Positions 8,858 to 17,141 of a DNA stretch of 64,000 nt are shown piece after piece. Origin of the DNA: Dongia_B soli (GTDB lineage Bacteria > Pseudomonadota > Alphaproteobacteria > Dongiales > Dongiaceae); contig NZ_JAXCLW010000001.1 of NCBI RefSeq assembly GCF_034044715.1, positions 868,001-932,000 of the forward strand. The letters are read 5' to 3'. Numbering within the stretch: position 1 is the first letter of the stretch; each line of letters opens with the position of its first letter. The position numbers and the translations under genes were made by a program. Below the pieces are notes generated by a model. It saw only the letters and a program-made list of their open reading frames with translations, was not told the DNA's origin and did not search any database.

Positions 8858-8876
8858 CTTAGGTCGTTCAAGAAGG

Positions 8877-10829
8877 TCAGACAGTGGCAGGCATTCCGGT
8901 GAGATAACCGACCGCGCCGCCCAGCTTGCCATGGCTGTCGGCATAGTTCGCCTTGATCATCGGCGAGAGCTTTTCATAGACCTTCGCATGCAGGCCGCCG
9001 GTGACAGTGCCATTGGCGTCCTTCTCCAATTCCCAATCGCCGGCATGCTGGAAATTGGTCATCACATAGGTGAAGCCGTTGATCTCATCGACGGCATGCA
9101 GGCCGGTCGATTCCGCGCCCGCCGGGGTCGACAGCAAGCGCGACAATTGCTTGGTGTCGACATTGTAGGCCCAGAGGTAGTTGTTGACGTGGAGACCGCT
9201 ATCTTCGCCGATGAAGAGGGTGCGCAGCTTCTCGGAGAATTTCAGATTGTCCGGATTGGCGATCTTGTCCGGATTGGCGAGATTGCCGAGCGCATCGGCG
9301 CTCTTCAGATCCTCGCCGATCAATTCCGCCGCCATGGTGACGGGAACCCATTCGCTGTGGATCGCCGCACCTGCATCATCCTTCTGGTGGCCGGTCATCT
9401 TCAGCGCATAGATCGCGCCGGCAGACGGACCCTTCACGGAAATGCCACCGGACCCATTGGTCATTTCCTTTTTGATATAGCTCATCGCGGAATAGGCAGT
9501 CTTGTCCTTCACATTGACCGTCGTGCCTTCCATCTTGGTGAAGCCGAGGCTGCCGCCCTTCAAGGCTGCATAGCGGTGGGTTTCCAGGAACGCGACGGCC
9601 TTTTCCTGACCGGGCACAATCTTGACCCAGTTCGGCTTGCCGCTATAGGGGATCTTCGTATAGCCGGGATCCTTGGGGTCTTCCCACTTCACGTCGATGA
9701 TATCGGCGGAAGACTTCACCTGGCTGGCAATGGCTTCGATCTCGTCACTGGTGGCGTGGCCGAGCTTGATCCAGCTCAAAGCAGCGCTGCCGCCCTTCTC
9801 CGCCGTCTTCTGATGCCACTTCGCGACATAGAGCGTGCCGGCGCTGAGATCGCGCTTTTTGTCGGCAACGAACATGAAGAGGCCGCCATTGGTAGCATCG
9901 TCGCCCATCAGCACGGTGCGCTCATCGGGCATTACCTGCACCAGTTCGTGGGAGATGCGGCCAAGGCAGAAGTGCTTCTTGATGGTGCCGGTGCCGTCGG
10001 CATGAACCGTCACTTCCGGCAGATGGCCATAGAGATAGGGATTGGCTTTTTCCGGATCGCCGAACAGGTTCCGGCTGAAACCGCGGAATTCCTCATCCGA
10101 GGCGATCTTCGTCGCATCCGGCTCGTATTCCTCGCTGGAAAGATGGGTGTTCCAGGGCGAGAGGCTGGCGCCGCAGGTGATCCACAGGCCGTGGGCCGGC
10201 GCGGTATCCACATTGAAGTACTTCACCAGCTTCAGCGCACCGGTCTTCTTGCCCTGATCAAGCGTCAGCACGGCAATCGGCGAAGGCAACTTGCCATACA
10301 TGTCGCCCCCGGCCGAATCCGCCGTCGTATATTCGAACTGCACCACTGCAAAGACCGCGTTGCCGGCGACGCCATCCACCTTGGCGCCCTTGATCTTCAG
10401 AAGGCTGGTACCATCCGGGCAGTCGGAAAAGAATTGCGGCTTCTGCGCTTCGCTTGAGGATGGGTCGAGGATCGGCTTGCCGCCAATGTCGTAATAGCCG
10501 CCGGCGATCACGGTGCCGCCCTTGCCGTCCGGCACCTCGGCGCCGGTGACGAAGAAAGGCTTATAGCCCAGTTTGAAATCCTGCCTGGTGCCATCGGCAT
10601 AGGTCACCGCCATGCTGGAGCCGACCGTCGTCGTCGCCATCGCCGCCGCATCCTCGAGGCCGGGCGCTGCCATCGAGACGAACTTGGCGGCTTTCACCGC
10701 CGCCGTGGCCTGCGCCGTTTCCGGCAGGAAAACCGCGCCGGCGGCGAAGGAGCCGGCGAGCGGCAGCAAGGGTGCCCCGGCGAGCAGTTTGAGCGTCTGG
10801 CGGCGCGATGTATCGATGGCTTGCGTCAT
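8877..10829 (-). CDS. PhoX-like (DUF839) Tat-exported phosphatase
   Basis: 650-residue periplasmic protein of the PhoX/DUF839 family. In characterised members this is a Ca/Fe-dependent alkaline phosphatase. A Tat signal is clear: TSRRQTLKLLAGAPLLPL, followed by an AQA-type cleavage region near residue 40. The family hallmark lies in GLWITCGASLSPWNTHLSSE. The start chosen is ATG 10829, which puts the twin Arg at residues 9-10; the frame stays open 38 codons further upstream, but that would bury the signal. Substrate specificity (phosphomonoester or other) is not certain from sequence. No clear Pho box was found. Confidence 0.85.
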   Translation of the reverse strand: MTQAIDTSRRQTLKLLAGAPLLPLAGSFAAGAVFLPETAQATAAVKAAKFVSMAAPGLEDAAAMATTTVGSSMAVTYADGTRQDFKLGYKPFFVTGAEVPDGKGGTVIAGGYYDIGGKPILDPSSSEAQKPQFFSDCPDGTSLLKIKGAKVDGVAGNAVFAVVQFEYTTADSAGGDMYGKLPSPIAVLTLDQGKKTGALKLVKYFNVDTAPAHGLWITCGASLSPWNTHLSSEEYEPDATKIASDEEFRGFSRNLFGDPEKANPYLYGHLPEVTVHADGTGTIKKHFCLGRISHELVQVMPDERTVLMGDDATNGGLFMFVADKKRDLSAGTLYVAKWHQKTAEKGGSAALSWIKLGHATSDEIEAIASQVKSSADIIDVKWEDPKDPGYTKIPYSGKPNWVKIVPGQEKAVAFLETHRYAALKGGSLGFTKMEGTTVNVKDKTAYSAMSYIKKEMTNGSGGISVKGPSAGAIYALKMTGHQKDDAGAAIHSEWVPVTMAAELIGEDLKSADALGNLANPDKIANPDNLKFSEKLRTLFIGEDSGLHVNNYLWAYNVDTKQLSRLLSTPAGAESTGLHAVDEINGFTYVMTNFQHAGDWELEKDANGTVTGGLHAKVYEKLSPMIKANYADSHGKLGGAVGYLTGMPATV

Positions 10830-11039
10830 GCTGAAAATCCCGATCAGTGGATGGCTAGAAGTCAACCGCCGGAATCTGACAGACAGGTGTCGATGGAGAG
10901 ACCGCGCCCAGAAAAAGCGCCTGCCGATTGAGGCCACCATCATATCAGGAAACCAGCCATAAGACCCTAGTCGCAGCCCATGACCGTTGCGTTATCAGGA
11001 TATGACCGAAGCGTGTCAGTGCAGTGGGGGGCCAGCTTG

Positions 11040-11759
11040 TCAGCGATGCTGGAGCGTCAGACGGAGGCCGAGCGCGCAATAGATGCCGCCGACGATCTTG
11101 CCCTGCAATTTGAGAACCGTGGAATTGCGGCGCAGCAAATGACCGAGGCGGCCAGCGCAAAGGGCAAAGATCACGGTGCTGAGAAAGCCGAGCACGACAA
11201 AAACAAGACCGAGGATTGTCAGCTGCAGCGCGACCGGACCGTTTCCGGCTCGCACGAATTGCGGCAGGAAAGCGAGGAAGAACAACGCCGTTTTCGGGTT
11301 CAACAGCTCGGCCAGGACGGCTTGGCGAAAGGCTTTGCCCGGAGTGATCTGTAGGGTCCTTGCAAGGACATTTGCCGGGCTCTTTTCGAAAATGGCGCGC
11401 AAGCCCAGATAGAAAAGATAAGCCGCGCCGAGATATTTGATGATGCTGAATAGCAGGGCAGAGGTCGCGATGAGCGCCGAGAGGCCGATGATCGCCAAAG
11501 CCGTGTGAACCAGATCCCCGGCCGCGATGCCGAGGCCGGTTGCGATACCCGCCTTGGTGCCCGATCCGGTTGACCGGGCGATGGTGAGAAGCGTGGCGGG
11601 TCCGGGGATAAAGACAAAGCCGAGCACGATCGCGCCATAGGTCGTCAAGGTCGCCAGATCGATCCTGCTTTCAGCTCTCCGTTTATTTTCCTGGGACGCT
11701 TGAAAGTAAGCCACCCGGGCCTGGCAAATGCAACTGAGCAGCCGGCGCGTTGCCGTCAC
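11040..11759 (-). CDS. LysE/RhtB family amino-acid exporter
   Basis: Inner-membrane exporter of the LysE/RhtB superfamily with about six helices. The core begins at DLATLTTYGAIVLGFVFIPG (residue 34 of this frame) and contains PGPATLLTIARS, the family signature, and LAELLNPKTALFFLAFLPQF. The 32 residues before the core are atypical, so the true start may be the GTG at 11714 or another non-ATG codon. The gene is divergent from the cupin at 11811. The exported substrate cannot be deduced. Confidence 0.85.
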   Translation of the reverse strand: MTATRRLLSCICQARVAYFQASQENKRRAESRIDLATLTTYGAIVLGFVFIPGPATLLTIARSTGSGTKAGIATGLGIAAGDLVHTALAIIGLSALIATSALLFSIIKYLGAAYLFYLGLRAIFEKSPANVLARTLQITPGKAFRQAVLAELLNPKTALFFLAFLPQFVRAGNGPVALQLTILGLVFVVLGFLSTVIFALCAGRLGHLLRRNSTVLKLQGKIVGGIYCALGLRLTLQHR

Positions 11760-11810
11760 CGCCCGTCTCTGCCATCATCGCTTCGTGGAGGAGACGCCGA
11801 GGAGAAGGGC

Positions 11811-12269
11811 ATGTCGCAAAGCACCGCATCTTCGGATTCCATTGTCAGGATCGGCCGGCTGGAAATCCGCTACTTGATGGATGGCACGGTCAGCGGCGCC
11901 GGCTTCGGCATGTTCGAGCTGATCGTGCCGCCCGCCGCACCAGTCCCGCCGCCCCATGCCCACCGGGATAATGAAGAACTCGTCTTTGTGCTCGACGGCA
12001 AGCTGCGCTATTCGGTTGGGGATGAAACACGTGATCTCATCGCCGGCGACCACATGTACACGCCGCGTGGCGCCGTCCATGCCTTCAGCAATCCGCATGC
12101 CCAGACTGCCCGCGCGCTGATCACCCTGACCCCGGATATCGGTGCACAATATTTTCGCGATGTCGCCGCTGCCGTCGGTGATGCCGGTGGAGCGGATCGT
12201 GCAAAGTTGCTCGAGGTGATGGCGCGTTACGGATTGCAGCTGGCAGCAGCGAAGCCGGCTCCGTTGTAG
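11811..12269 (+). CDS. Cupin domain protein
   Basis: 152-residue single-domain cupin. The two motifs are visible: PPHAHRDNEELVFVLDGKL (two His and a Glu as metal ligands) and GDHMYTPRGAVHAFSN (third His). The ATG at 11811 has a strong ribosome site (GAGGAGAAGG). Such stand-alone cupins bind metal and small ligands, but the reaction is unknown. A strong hairpin terminator follows, separating it from convergent rho. Confidence 0.85.
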   Translation: MSQSTASSDSIVRIGRLEIRYLMDGTVSGAGFGMFELIVPPAAPVPPPHAHRDNEELVFVLDGKLRYSVGDETRDLIAGDHMYTPRGAVHAFSNPHAQTARALITLTPDIGAQYFRDVAAAVGDAGGADRAKLLEVMARYGLQLAAAKPAPL

Positions 12270-12290
12270 CTTCCACGTTCCGAAAGGAAA

Positions 12291-12321
12291 AAAAGGCGGC
12301 CCGTGACGGTGCCGCCCTTTT
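12291..12321. terminator. Bidirectional intrinsic terminator between cupin and rho
   Basis: AAAAGGCGGC (12291-12300) and GCCGCCCTTTT (12311-12321) form a GC stem flanked by A and T tracts, with loop CCGTGACGGT. It sits between convergent genes and can act in both directions. Confidence 0.85.
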
Positions 12322-12343
12322 CTTGTCCGATTGTTCCGGCCGA

Positions 12344-13600
12344 TTACTGATTCATCGACTGGAAGAAATCGTTGTTGGTCTTGGAATGCTTCAGCTTGTC
12401 GAGCAGGAATTCCATCGCATCGGTGACGCCCATCGGCATCAGGATCCGGCGCAGCACCCACATCTTGCTGAGCGTGCCCTTGTCGACCAGCAGCTCTTCC
12501 TTGCGGGTACCCGACTTGGTGATGTCGATCGCCGGGAAGGTGCGCTTGTCGCTGAGCTTACGGTCGAGGATGATTTCGGAGTTACCGGTGCCCTTGAATT
12601 CTTCGAAGATGACTTCGTCCATGCGGCTGCCGGTATCGATCAGCGCGGTGGCGATGATGGTGAGTGAACCGCCTTCTTCGATGTTACGCGCGGCACCGAA
12701 GAAACGCTTCGGTCGCTGCAAGGCATTGGCGTCGACACCGCCGGTCAGCACCTTGCCCGATGAAGGGACAACGGTGTTATAGGCACGGGCGAGACGGGTG
12801 ATGGAATCCAGCAGGATGATGACATCGCGCTTATGCTCGACCAGGCGCTTCGCCTTTTCGATCACCATTTCCGCGACCTGGACGTGGCGCGCCGCCGGTT
12901 CGTCGAAGGTCGAGCTGACAACCTCGCCCTTAACCGAGCGGGCCATGTCTGTGACTTCTTCCGGCCGCTCGTCGATCAGCAGAACGATCAAATAGCATTC
13001 GGGATGATTCATCGCGATCGAATGGGCGATATTCTGCAGCATCACCGTCTTACCGGTGCGCGGCGGCGCGACGATCAACGCGCGCTGGCCCTTGCCGATC
13101 GGCGAGATGAGATCGATGACCCGGCTGGTGATGTCCTTCTTGGTCGGATCCTCATTCTCCATCTTCAGCCGCTCATCGGGATAGAGCGGCGTCAGATTGT
13201 CGAAATTGATCCGATGACGCAGCTTGTCCGGCTCGTCAAAATTGATCTTGTTAACCTTCAGCAGCGCGAAATACCGCTCGCCATCCTTGGGCGCGCGGAT
13301 TTGACCTTCCACCGTATCGCCGGTCCGCAGCCCGAAACGTCGCACTTGGCTGGGACTGACATAGATGTCGTCGGGACCCGGCAGGTAATTCGCCTCCGGA
13401 CTGCGCAAGAAGCCGAAGCCGTCCTGGAGGATTTCCAAAACGCCATCGCCGAAGATGGCGGTGTCGTTTTCCGCCAGTTGCTTGAGGATGCCGAACATCA
13501 TGTCCTGGCGCCGCAGATTACTGGCATTCTCAATCTGCAGGTTTTCGGCAAATTCCAGGAGTTCGGCTGGTGTCTTACGCTTTAGATCTTGAAGATTCAT
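12344..13600 (-). CDS. rho: Transcription termination factor Rho
   Basis: Hexameric RNA-dependent ATPase that releases transcripts. 418 aa, the standard length. It has the N-terminal MNLQDLKRKTPAELLEFAE helices, an RNA-binding OB fold (GDGVLEILQDGFGFLRSPE), Walker A in APPRTGKT, Walker B in DVIILLDSITRLARAY, the Q-loop region SSGKVLTGGVDANAL and the R-loop region LSDKRTFPAIDI. The start is ATG 13600. The same frame stays open for 67 codons upstream with a low-complexity N-terminus, judged to be leader. Downstream of hemJ on the same strand, an arrangement common in alphaproteobacteria. Confidence 0.97.
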   Translation of the reverse strand: MNLQDLKRKTPAELLEFAENLQIENASNLRRQDMMFGILKQLAENDTAIFGDGVLEILQDGFGFLRSPEANYLPGPDDIYVSPSQVRRFGLRTGDTVEGQIRAPKDGERYFALLKVNKINFDEPDKLRHRINFDNLTPLYPDERLKMENEDPTKKDITSRVIDLISPIGKGQRALIVAPPRTGKTVMLQNIAHSIAMNHPECYLIVLLIDERPEEVTDMARSVKGEVVSSTFDEPAARHVQVAEMVIEKAKRLVEHKRDVIILLDSITRLARAYNTVVPSSGKVLTGGVDANALQRPKRFFGAARNIEEGGSLTIIATALIDTGSRMDEVIFEEFKGTGNSEIILDRKLSDKRTFPAIDITKSGTRKEELLVDKGTLSKMWVLRRILMPMGVTDAMEFLLDKLKHSKTNNDFFQSMNQ

Positions 13601-13985
13601 GGGTTTTTCTTGGGGGGTTTGAGTCAGGCTGGGCTTGACTGAAGCAGCTTGGGATGGCGTTTCGCCGGCCTTTTCAGGGAGACCGATTTTGACAAGTCCA
13701 GCCCTTCTTTGCCCCTTACCGGCGCCGTTGCCGGCACCATGATTTTGATCTTCTTCGTCGGGAGGCTGAATTGGCAGGTGGCCCCATCCCCGGGCCTTCA
13801 ATCGCGTGTACCGTGAATGGCGCGACCTGTCAAATAGAGAATCGCATTTCCCTGTTGTAAGAGCGCTGTTCGGCCCAGCAATGCTTAAAATGAAACTATT
13901 AGGTAATAGATATATCCAGAAGAGACAGTTTCAAGGAGGTTATTTCAGGGGCCTCCAGACCATCTCAACAACTGAACTGAACGGT
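13601..13985 (-). promoter_or_regulatory. Long rho leader region
   Basis: 385 bases between hemJ and rho with no recognisable gene. The rho frame is open through 13801, and the hemJ-proximal part (about 13850-13980) is comparatively A/T-rich. A long 5' leader would fit the Rho autoregulation known in other bacteria, but no defined structure could be drawn by eye. Confidence 0.4.
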
Positions 13986-14414
13986 TTAGAATGGTTTGAG
14001 GACGACCAGAATAACGATTCCGATCATCAGGACGGTCGGCACTTCATTCATTACCCGATAGAACTTGGCGCTGTTTGTATTGGCATCCTCGGCGAATTTC
14101 TTGCGCCAGCGAGCATAGGCGGCGTGGGTAATCTGCATCAGGATCACCAGGGTCAGCTTGCCGTGCAGCCAGCCTTCGCGCCAGTCATCCCCAAGATAAG
14201 CGAGCCACAGGCCGAAAACCCAGGTTGCCAGCATGGCGGGATTGATGATCCCTCGCAGCAGCCGGCGTTCCATCACTTTGAAGGTTTCGGACAGTTCCGA
14301 GCCCGGCTTGGCATCGGCGTGATAGACGTAAAGCCGCGGCAGATAGAGCATGCCGGCCATCCAGGCGATGACCGAGATGATATGTGCCGCCTTGACCCAG
14401 CTGTATAAATCCAT
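13986..14414 (-). CDS. hemJ: Protoporphyrinogen IX oxidase HemJ
   Basis: Integral membrane enzyme that oxidises protoporphyrinogen IX to protoporphyrin IX, the step before ferrochelatase. 142 aa and four helices, as usual. The conserved first helix contains WVKAAHIISVIAWMAGMLYL with the haem-binding His near residue 11, then LPRLYVYH, MERRLLRGIINPAM and WLHGKLTLVILMQITHAAY. It lies about 50 bases downstream of hemH, matching the pathway order hemE-hemH-hemJ. Confidence 0.95.
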   Translation of the reverse strand: MDLYSWVKAAHIISVIAWMAGMLYLPRLYVYHADAKPGSELSETFKVMERRLLRGIINPAMLATWVFGLWLAYLGDDWREGWLHGKLTLVILMQITHAAYARWRKKFAEDANTNSAKFYRVMNEVPTVLMIGIVILVVLKPF

Positions 14415-14464
14415 GGTTTTCCCGATTCCCGATACGCATAACGGCGGGCCGCCGTGGCGTTACC

Positions 14465-15514
14465 TTATCCCAGCGCCTTGCAGACGCAACGCGACCAGTC
14501 GGCGCAGAAATGCTGTCCCATCCCGTCTTGCACGCTTTCCGGCTTGCCCAGGGCCTGGCGCACCAGTCGCGAGAGCCCGACGATGAAATCCGGCTGTGCC
14601 CCCACCGTCGGCACCCGGATATAGGCTGGCGCCTGGCGCGCATCGGCAAGATGGCGATACTCGATATCGAGCTCGACCAGGGTCTCCGAATGTTCCGACA
14701 CGAAGGCGACCGGCACCACGACGATCGCGCGGTCGTTTTCCGCCGCCTCAACGATCACGTCATCGGTCGAGGGACCAACCCATTCGAGCGGTCCAACCCG
14801 GCTCTGAAAGGCGGTTTTCCAGTCGCTTTCCCGAAGATCGAGCCAAGACGCTACCGCCCGCACGCTGGCGGTCACCTGGGCTACATAGGGATCGCCGTCA
14901 TCAACCACCTTTTTCGGCAGCCCATGGGCGGAAAAGACTACCAGGGGCTTCGCTTGGGGAGCGATCCGCGCCGCCTCTTCCAACCCGGCCTGGGTGGCAC
15001 GTGCCAGAGCGGTAATGAAGCCCGGTTCCGTGGGATAGCAGCAGATCAGCTTCTGCGGTGCGGTCAAGCGGTGCCGCTTCGCCGCTTCCTGCCAGACCCG
15101 GTAGGAGGAGGCCGTCGTGGTGGTGGAAAATTGCGGATAAAGCGGCAGGAGTACCACTTCGTCTGGCGCATAATCGCGCACCGCCTTCACCACTTCATCC
15201 GTCATCGGCTGCCAATAGCGCATGCAGATGAAGGTCTTCACGTGGCCAAGATCGTTAAGAGCACGGGTCAGTGCAGCTGCCTGTTCTTGCGTATTGGGCA
15301 GGATCGGGGACCGGCCCCCCATCTTTTCGTAGATCTCATGGGCGATCGGCGCGCGACGCCGGGCTATGACCTGCGCGACGATCCAGCGCAAAGGTGTCGG
15401 CAAGCGGATGATGCTGGGATCGAAAAAGAGATTGAAGAGAAAGGGCCGAACGGCGGACTGGCTATCCGGTCCGCCCAGATTGAACAAAACAACGGCAATA
15501 CGGCGTTCAGCCAT
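14465..15514 (-). CDS. hemH: Ferrochelatase
   Basis: Inserts Fe2+ into protoporphyrin IX to give haem. 349 aa, typical of the family. Key features: VLFNLGGPD near the N-terminus, YPQFSTTTTAS, the catalytic His in VVFSAHGLPKKVVD and the second metal-side Glu region in PVAFVSEHSETLVELDIEY. Transcribed with hemE upstream (45 bases) and hemJ downstream. Confidence 0.96.
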   Translation of the reverse strand: MAERRIAVVLFNLGGPDSQSAVRPFLFNLFFDPSIIRLPTPLRWIVAQVIARRRAPIAHEIYEKMGGRSPILPNTQEQAAALTRALNDLGHVKTFICMRYWQPMTDEVVKAVRDYAPDEVVLLPLYPQFSTTTTASSYRVWQEAAKRHRLTAPQKLICCYPTEPGFITALARATQAGLEEAARIAPQAKPLVVFSAHGLPKKVVDDGDPYVAQVTASVRAVASWLDLRESDWKTAFQSRVGPLEWVGPSTDDVIVEAAENDRAIVVVPVAFVSEHSETLVELDIEYRHLADARQAPAYIRVPTVGAQPDFIVGLSRLVRQALGKPESVQDGMGQHFCADWSRCVCKALG

Positions 15515-15559
15515 TCTTCTCCCCGCACTGGAACCGCAGCAATCCGCAGCCCAGATCCG

Positions 15560-16600
15560 CTAAGCCTTCCAGTTGCGGATCAGTTCCGCCAAGGCAGCGA
15601 CATGTTCCGGCGGCGTTTCCGGCACGATGCCATGACCCAGGTTGAAGATATAGGGGCGGCTGTTCAATCCCGCCAGCAGGCTCGTCACGCTGCGCTGCAT
15701 CGCCTCCCCCCCTGCCACCAGGATCTGCGGATCGAGATTGCCTTGCAAAGCGAATTGACCGGGCATGGCATTGCGCGCCCAATCCGGCGGCACACCGGTA
15801 TCGAGGCCAAGACCCTGCATGAAACCGGCCTGAGCGAAATCGAGATAACCTGCCCCGACGCCGCGCGGAAAAACAATGACCGGGACGGCCGGATATTTAG
15901 CCCGCAAGCGGCTCACGATGTCACGGCAGGGCTGCAGCGACCAGTCGATCATCGCCGCATGATCTAGGGCGCCGGCCCAGGAATCGAAAAGCTGCACCAC
16001 CTCGGCGCCGGCCTCGATCTGCGCTGCCAGATGCCTGGTGGTGGCCTCGATCAAAAGATCGATCAGGCGCTTGAACAGAGCCGGGCGTTGGTAGATCCAG
16101 CTCTTCGCCTTGGCGTAATCGCGGCTGCCACAGCCTTCAATCATGTAGCTGGCGACTGTCCAGGGCGCGCCGGCAAAGCCGATCAATGCGGTTTCCGCCG
16201 GCAGCTTCGCCCGGAGATCGGCGACAGTCTGATAAACCGGCCCCAAATGCGGCACCACCCGATCGACCTGCAAGTCCCGCAGATCGTCTTCCGGATTAAG
16301 TGCATCCAGAACAGGGCCGCGGCCTTCCTCAAAACGCACTTTCTGGCCGAGACCGTCAGCCACCACGAGAATGTCGCAAAAGAGGATCGCCGCATCCATG
16401 CCGAAACGCCGGATCGGCTGCAGCGTCACTTCGGCCGCCAGATCGGGATGATAGCAGAGATCGAGAAAAGACCCCGCCTTGGCCCGTGCCGCACGGTATT
16501 CGGGCAGGTAACGGCCGGCCTGTCGCATCAGCCAGAAAGGAGGCCTTGCCAGGGTTTCGCCCTTCAGGCTGCGCAGGATCAGTTTGTCGCTCGTCATCAT
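15560..16600 (-). CDS. hemE: Uroporphyrinogen decarboxylase
   Basis: Cytosolic decarboxylation of uroporphyrinogen III to coproporphyrinogen III. 346 aa. The diagnostic N-terminal motif PPFWLMRQAGRYLPEYR (substrate-binding Arg residues) is present, followed by ILFCDILVVADGLG (catalytic Asp) and GFAGAPWTVASYMIEG. Two adjacent ATGs (16600 and 16597) can start it. It is transcribed away from the putative origin immediately upstream, the same position hemE holds beside the Caulobacter origin. Confidence 0.96.
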   Translation of the reverse strand: MMTSDKLILRSLKGETLARPPFWLMRQAGRYLPEYRAARAKAGSFLDLCYHPDLAAEVTLQPIRRFGMDAAILFCDILVVADGLGQKVRFEEGRGPVLDALNPEDDLRDLQVDRVVPHLGPVYQTVADLRAKLPAETALIGFAGAPWTVASYMIEGCGSRDYAKAKSWIYQRPALFKRLIDLLIEATTRHLAAQIEAGAEVVQLFDSWAGALDHAAMIDWSLQPCRDIVSRLRAKYPAVPVIVFPRGVGAGYLDFAQAGFMQGLGLDTGVPPDWARNAMPGQFALQGNLDPQILVAGGEAMQRSVTSLLAGLNSRPYIFNLGHGIVPETPPEHVAALAELIRNWKA

Positions 16601-16712
16601 CTCTATGATCTCAAATCCGGCACGTGAATGGGAGGCTTTGCGGAAAGATGTGGGGCTAAGCCAAGCGGGATTTCCGGTCTATCCCAGGGAACCCCCTCAC
16701 CACTACCTCATT

Positions 16713-16737
16713 ACTATAAGAATCTGAATCTTATAGT
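16713..16737. repeat. AT-rich perfect inverted repeat in the putative origin
   Basis: ACTATAAGA (16713-16721) pairs with TCTTATAGT (16729-16737) around a 7-nt loop and is followed by GGTTTTTGTTG. It could be the DNA-unwinding element. Alternatively it is an intrinsic terminator reading rightward, but no rightward gene precedes it. Confidence 0.5.
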
Positions 16738-16830
16738 GGTTTTTGTTGCGGCGTGAATCCTGTGAATCCCCGTTATCCGATCGATCGTCGAGTAACTCGG
16801 GGGATAACTTCTTGCCGGCTCGGCCGATAA

Positions 16831-16854
16831 TTATGCACAGGCCCCTGTGGATGA
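16831..16854. promoter_or_regulatory. DnaA-box-like pair
   Basis: TTATGCACA (16831-16839) matches the DnaA consensus TTATNCACA exactly. TGTGGATGA (16846-16854) on the opposite strand differs from TTATCCACA by one base. The two face each other seven bases apart. Confidence 0.6.
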
Positions 16855-16924
16855 AGCCTGTATAACCGCGGAAAAACCGAGCGCCTGAATAGGCGGAATC
16901 CAGTGCATAGCTGGCCACTGATTC

Positions 16925-16933
16925 TTATCCACC
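16925..16933 (+). promoter_or_regulatory. DnaA-box-like site
   Basis: TTATCCACC, one mismatch to TTATCCACA, within the hemE-ppsR gap. Confidence 0.45.
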
Positions 16934-17056
16934 GGATTCATCTTGTTCCTGCCGGGCCCCTTCTATCGGGATAAGACTCTCCAAGCCGATCGGATGAGTG
17001 GGTGCAAGTTCCCCCAGTGGCGATCACGCACATTTTATCCCCGTCTTCTTCAGCAG

Positions 17057-17081
17057 TTTTCCACAGTTTCCTTGTGGATCG
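17057..17081. promoter_or_regulatory. DnaA-box-like pair
   Basis: TTTTCCACA (17057-17065) matches the relaxed TTWTNCACA consensus. TGTGGATCG (17073-17081) reads CGATCCACA on the other strand, one base from the Caulobacter G-box TGATCCACA. The pair is convergent and spaced like the pair at 16831. Confidence 0.55.
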
Positions 17082-17141
17082 ATCGGGGCTGGACCGGTAT
17101 GTTCCAGTTAAGGGTATGCGTTGAAGCGAAGGGTGCGGCGG

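Larger units (their letters stand above)
16601..17141. other. Putative chromosomal replication origin (hemE-ppsR gap)
   Basis: 541 bases without a gene, between hemE and a ppsR/RP001-type gene transcribed in opposite directions away from it. In Caulobacter crescentus the experimentally defined Cori lies between hemE and the RP001 homologue. The gap holds a strongly AT-rich block (16711-16748, 28 of 38 bases A/T) in a high-GC genome and several DnaA-box-like 9-mers: TTATGCACA, TGTGGATGA, TTATCCACC, TTTTCCACA and TGTGGATCG. No good CtrA site (TTAA-N7-TTAA) was seen. The assignment rests on synteny plus motifs and has no functional proof here. Confidence 0.7.

Noticed and set aside
10830..10935. 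Possible Pho box upstream of phoX
   Set aside because: Short CTGTC-like pieces are present but not in the CTGTCAT-N4-CTGTCAT arrangement.
17100..17125. CtrA-type TTAA-N7-TTAA site in the origin gap
   Set aside because: Only TTAA followed by TTGA at nine bases was seen, which is not the consensus spacing.
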